Of a stretch of DNA of 5,453 bases, positions 5,060-5,453 are shown piece after piece. The stretch is from Methanoregulaceae archaeon (GTDB lineage Archaea; Halobacteriota; Methanomicrobia; Methanomicrobiales; Methanospirillaceae): the NCBI GenBank assembly GCA_019695435.1, contig JACTVF010000298.1, forward strand, positions 1 through 5,453, written 5' to 3'. Below the pieces are notes generated by a model. The model was not told the origin of the DNA and searched no databases. It saw nothing but the letters and a program-made list of their open reading frames with translations. Every line of letters begins with the position of its first letter. Positions within the stretch are counted from its first letter, which is position 1. A program made the position numbers and the translations under genes.

Positions 5060-5232
5060 TTGATTTCTCGATTGCGATTCACCGCTTCGATCTCGTCCAG
5101 CAGATCGTATCTGCACTCATTCAGAATTGCAAGCGTAATCATCTCGTACGGACGCCGGTTGTAAATGTACACCCATGCGTGCCGTAGAAATTCTGCGATC
5201 TCTAACTTCGTTGGTCCTTCAAATTGCATCAT
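5056..5232 (-). CDS. Small hypothetical protein (58 aa), coupled to MazG-like gene
   Basis: The ORF starts at ATGATG whose first ATG overlaps the MazG-like stop (ATGA at 5229-5232), so reinitiation from the upstream gene is likely; the second ATG at 5229 is an equally possible start. A purine-rich AGAGGAAG lies upstream at a rather long distance. The 58-residue product begins MMQFEGPTKLEIAEF and ends AVNRNREIN. It is mixed in charge, with an aromatic stretch WVYIYNRRPY in the middle (about residues 20-29) and a likely helix in the second half; there is no membrane segment or metal motif. I do not recognise the family. The reading frame looks genuine because the alternative frame over its 3' end, the extension of the nuclease gene, is Arg/Ser/Gln-rich as is usual for a shadow frame. 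Confidence 0.6.
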   Translation of the reverse strand: MMQFEGPTKLEIAEFLRHAWVYIYNRRPYEMITLAILNECRYDLLDEIEAVNRNREIN

Positions 5233-5453
5233 CTCTCGTCACCACTTCCTCTCTGAGTGCCCCGTTTGATGCGGCCCTCTAATTTGTCGTAATTAGCCTT
5301 GAGTATGTCCGAAGGCTTGTAGCCGTAATACCGGGCAATCGTGACTGCGTAGTGCACTACATCACCCAACTCTTTCAGGATGCCCGCCTCAGCGCCGGAC
5401 TTTCCATCTCGAATGTCTTTCTTAACTTTCTCTTGAACCTTGCCGCCAGCGAT
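5229..5453 (-). CDS. MazG-like nucleotide pyrophosphohydrolase, C-terminal part (5' end outside window)
   Basis: Reading the minus strand from the right edge gives 74 open residues ending in TGA. The piece contains KELGDVVHYAVTIAR, in which E28 and D31 form the EXXD half of the MazG metal-binding signature, and it ends with KRGTQRGSGDER, the RGT..GSGD-R tail typical of the MazG-like NTP pyrophosphohydrolase family. The first helix pair carrying EXXE should lie just beyond the window edge. Family knowledge: these all-alpha, Mg-dependent enzymes hydrolyse NTPs or dNTPs to the monophosphate and pyrophosphate; phage copies are thought to adjust host nucleotide pools or (p)ppGpp-linked signalling. 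The substrate cannot be told from this fragment. The stop overlaps the next start by 4 nt (ATGA), so it is translationally coupled to the small ORF downstream. Confident in the family, not in the substrate. Confidence 0.88.
   Translation of the reverse strand: MAGGKVQEKVKKDIRDGKSGAEAGILKELGDVVHYAVTIARYYGYKPSDILKANYDKLEGRIKRGTQRGSGDER

Noticed and set aside
5060..5116. GTG start for the endonuclease VII-like gene
   Set aside because: It would add 19 Arg/Ser-rich residues that overlap the small upstream ORF, with no Shine-Dalgarno site; TTG 5059 at the upstream stop is more likely, though not proven.
1..5453. CRISPR array, tRNA or rRNA genes, integrase attachment sites, insertion sequences
   Set aside because: No regularly spaced repeats, cloverleaf-like sequences, terminal inverted repeats or transposase motifs were seen on either strand.

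Overview
The window looks like part of a tailed dsDNA bacteriophage (or prophage) genome, from the replication/recombination and nucleotide-metabolism region. The reasons are the mixture of genes (MazG-type pyrophosphohydrolase, endonuclease VII-like resolvase, phage-style RecA, HNH endonuclease, many short unrecognised zinc-motif proteins), the very tight packing, and the fact that all twelve supported genes lie on the minus strand with 4-nt ATGA junctions or longer overlaps. No structural, lysis, integrase or tRNA gene is visible. The host cannot be named from the sequence; base composition looks close to balanced, and the Shine-Dalgarno sites (AGGAGG-like) and promoter matches are of ordinary bacterial type.

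In the direction of transcription (right to left) the layout is as follows. First comes the C-terminal part of a MazG-like NTP pyrophosphohydrolase (cut by the right edge). It is followed by a 58-residue unknown ORF coupled by ATGA, an endonuclease VII-like nuclease, a 139-residue unknown, a small HECWH zincin-like protein, an 81-residue acidic unknown, and a zinc-motif protein with a disordered tail. RecA starts inside that tail. Then come a zinc-ribbon/HNH endonuclease ORF that starts inside the recA 3' end, a single 81-nt gap, a membrane-anchored unknown, a protein with two tandem C-x4-C...WYC-x2-H modules, and the start of a small basic protein cut by the left edge.

Together, MazG (nucleotide pool), RecA (strand exchange) and the endonuclease VII-like protein (branch resolution) form a plausible recombination-dependent replication and repair set. 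The HNH ORF directly after recA looks like a free-standing homing-type endonuclease that has become joined in frame to a small zinc-ribbon gene. Two strong sigma70-type promoter matches on the minus strand, both starting TCTTGACA with a 17-nt spacer, lie in the 3' end of recA and at the very end of the HNH gene. They suggest that the HNH gene and the three genes after it can be transcribed separately from the recA operon. The clearest oddities are the endonuclease VII-like protein that has lost the four zinc cysteines of its fold, the 146-nt out-of-frame overlap at the recA start, and the in-frame zinc-ribbon/HNH junction with its own ribosome binding site. None of this proves a new system; the most unusual points are listed as testable findings.
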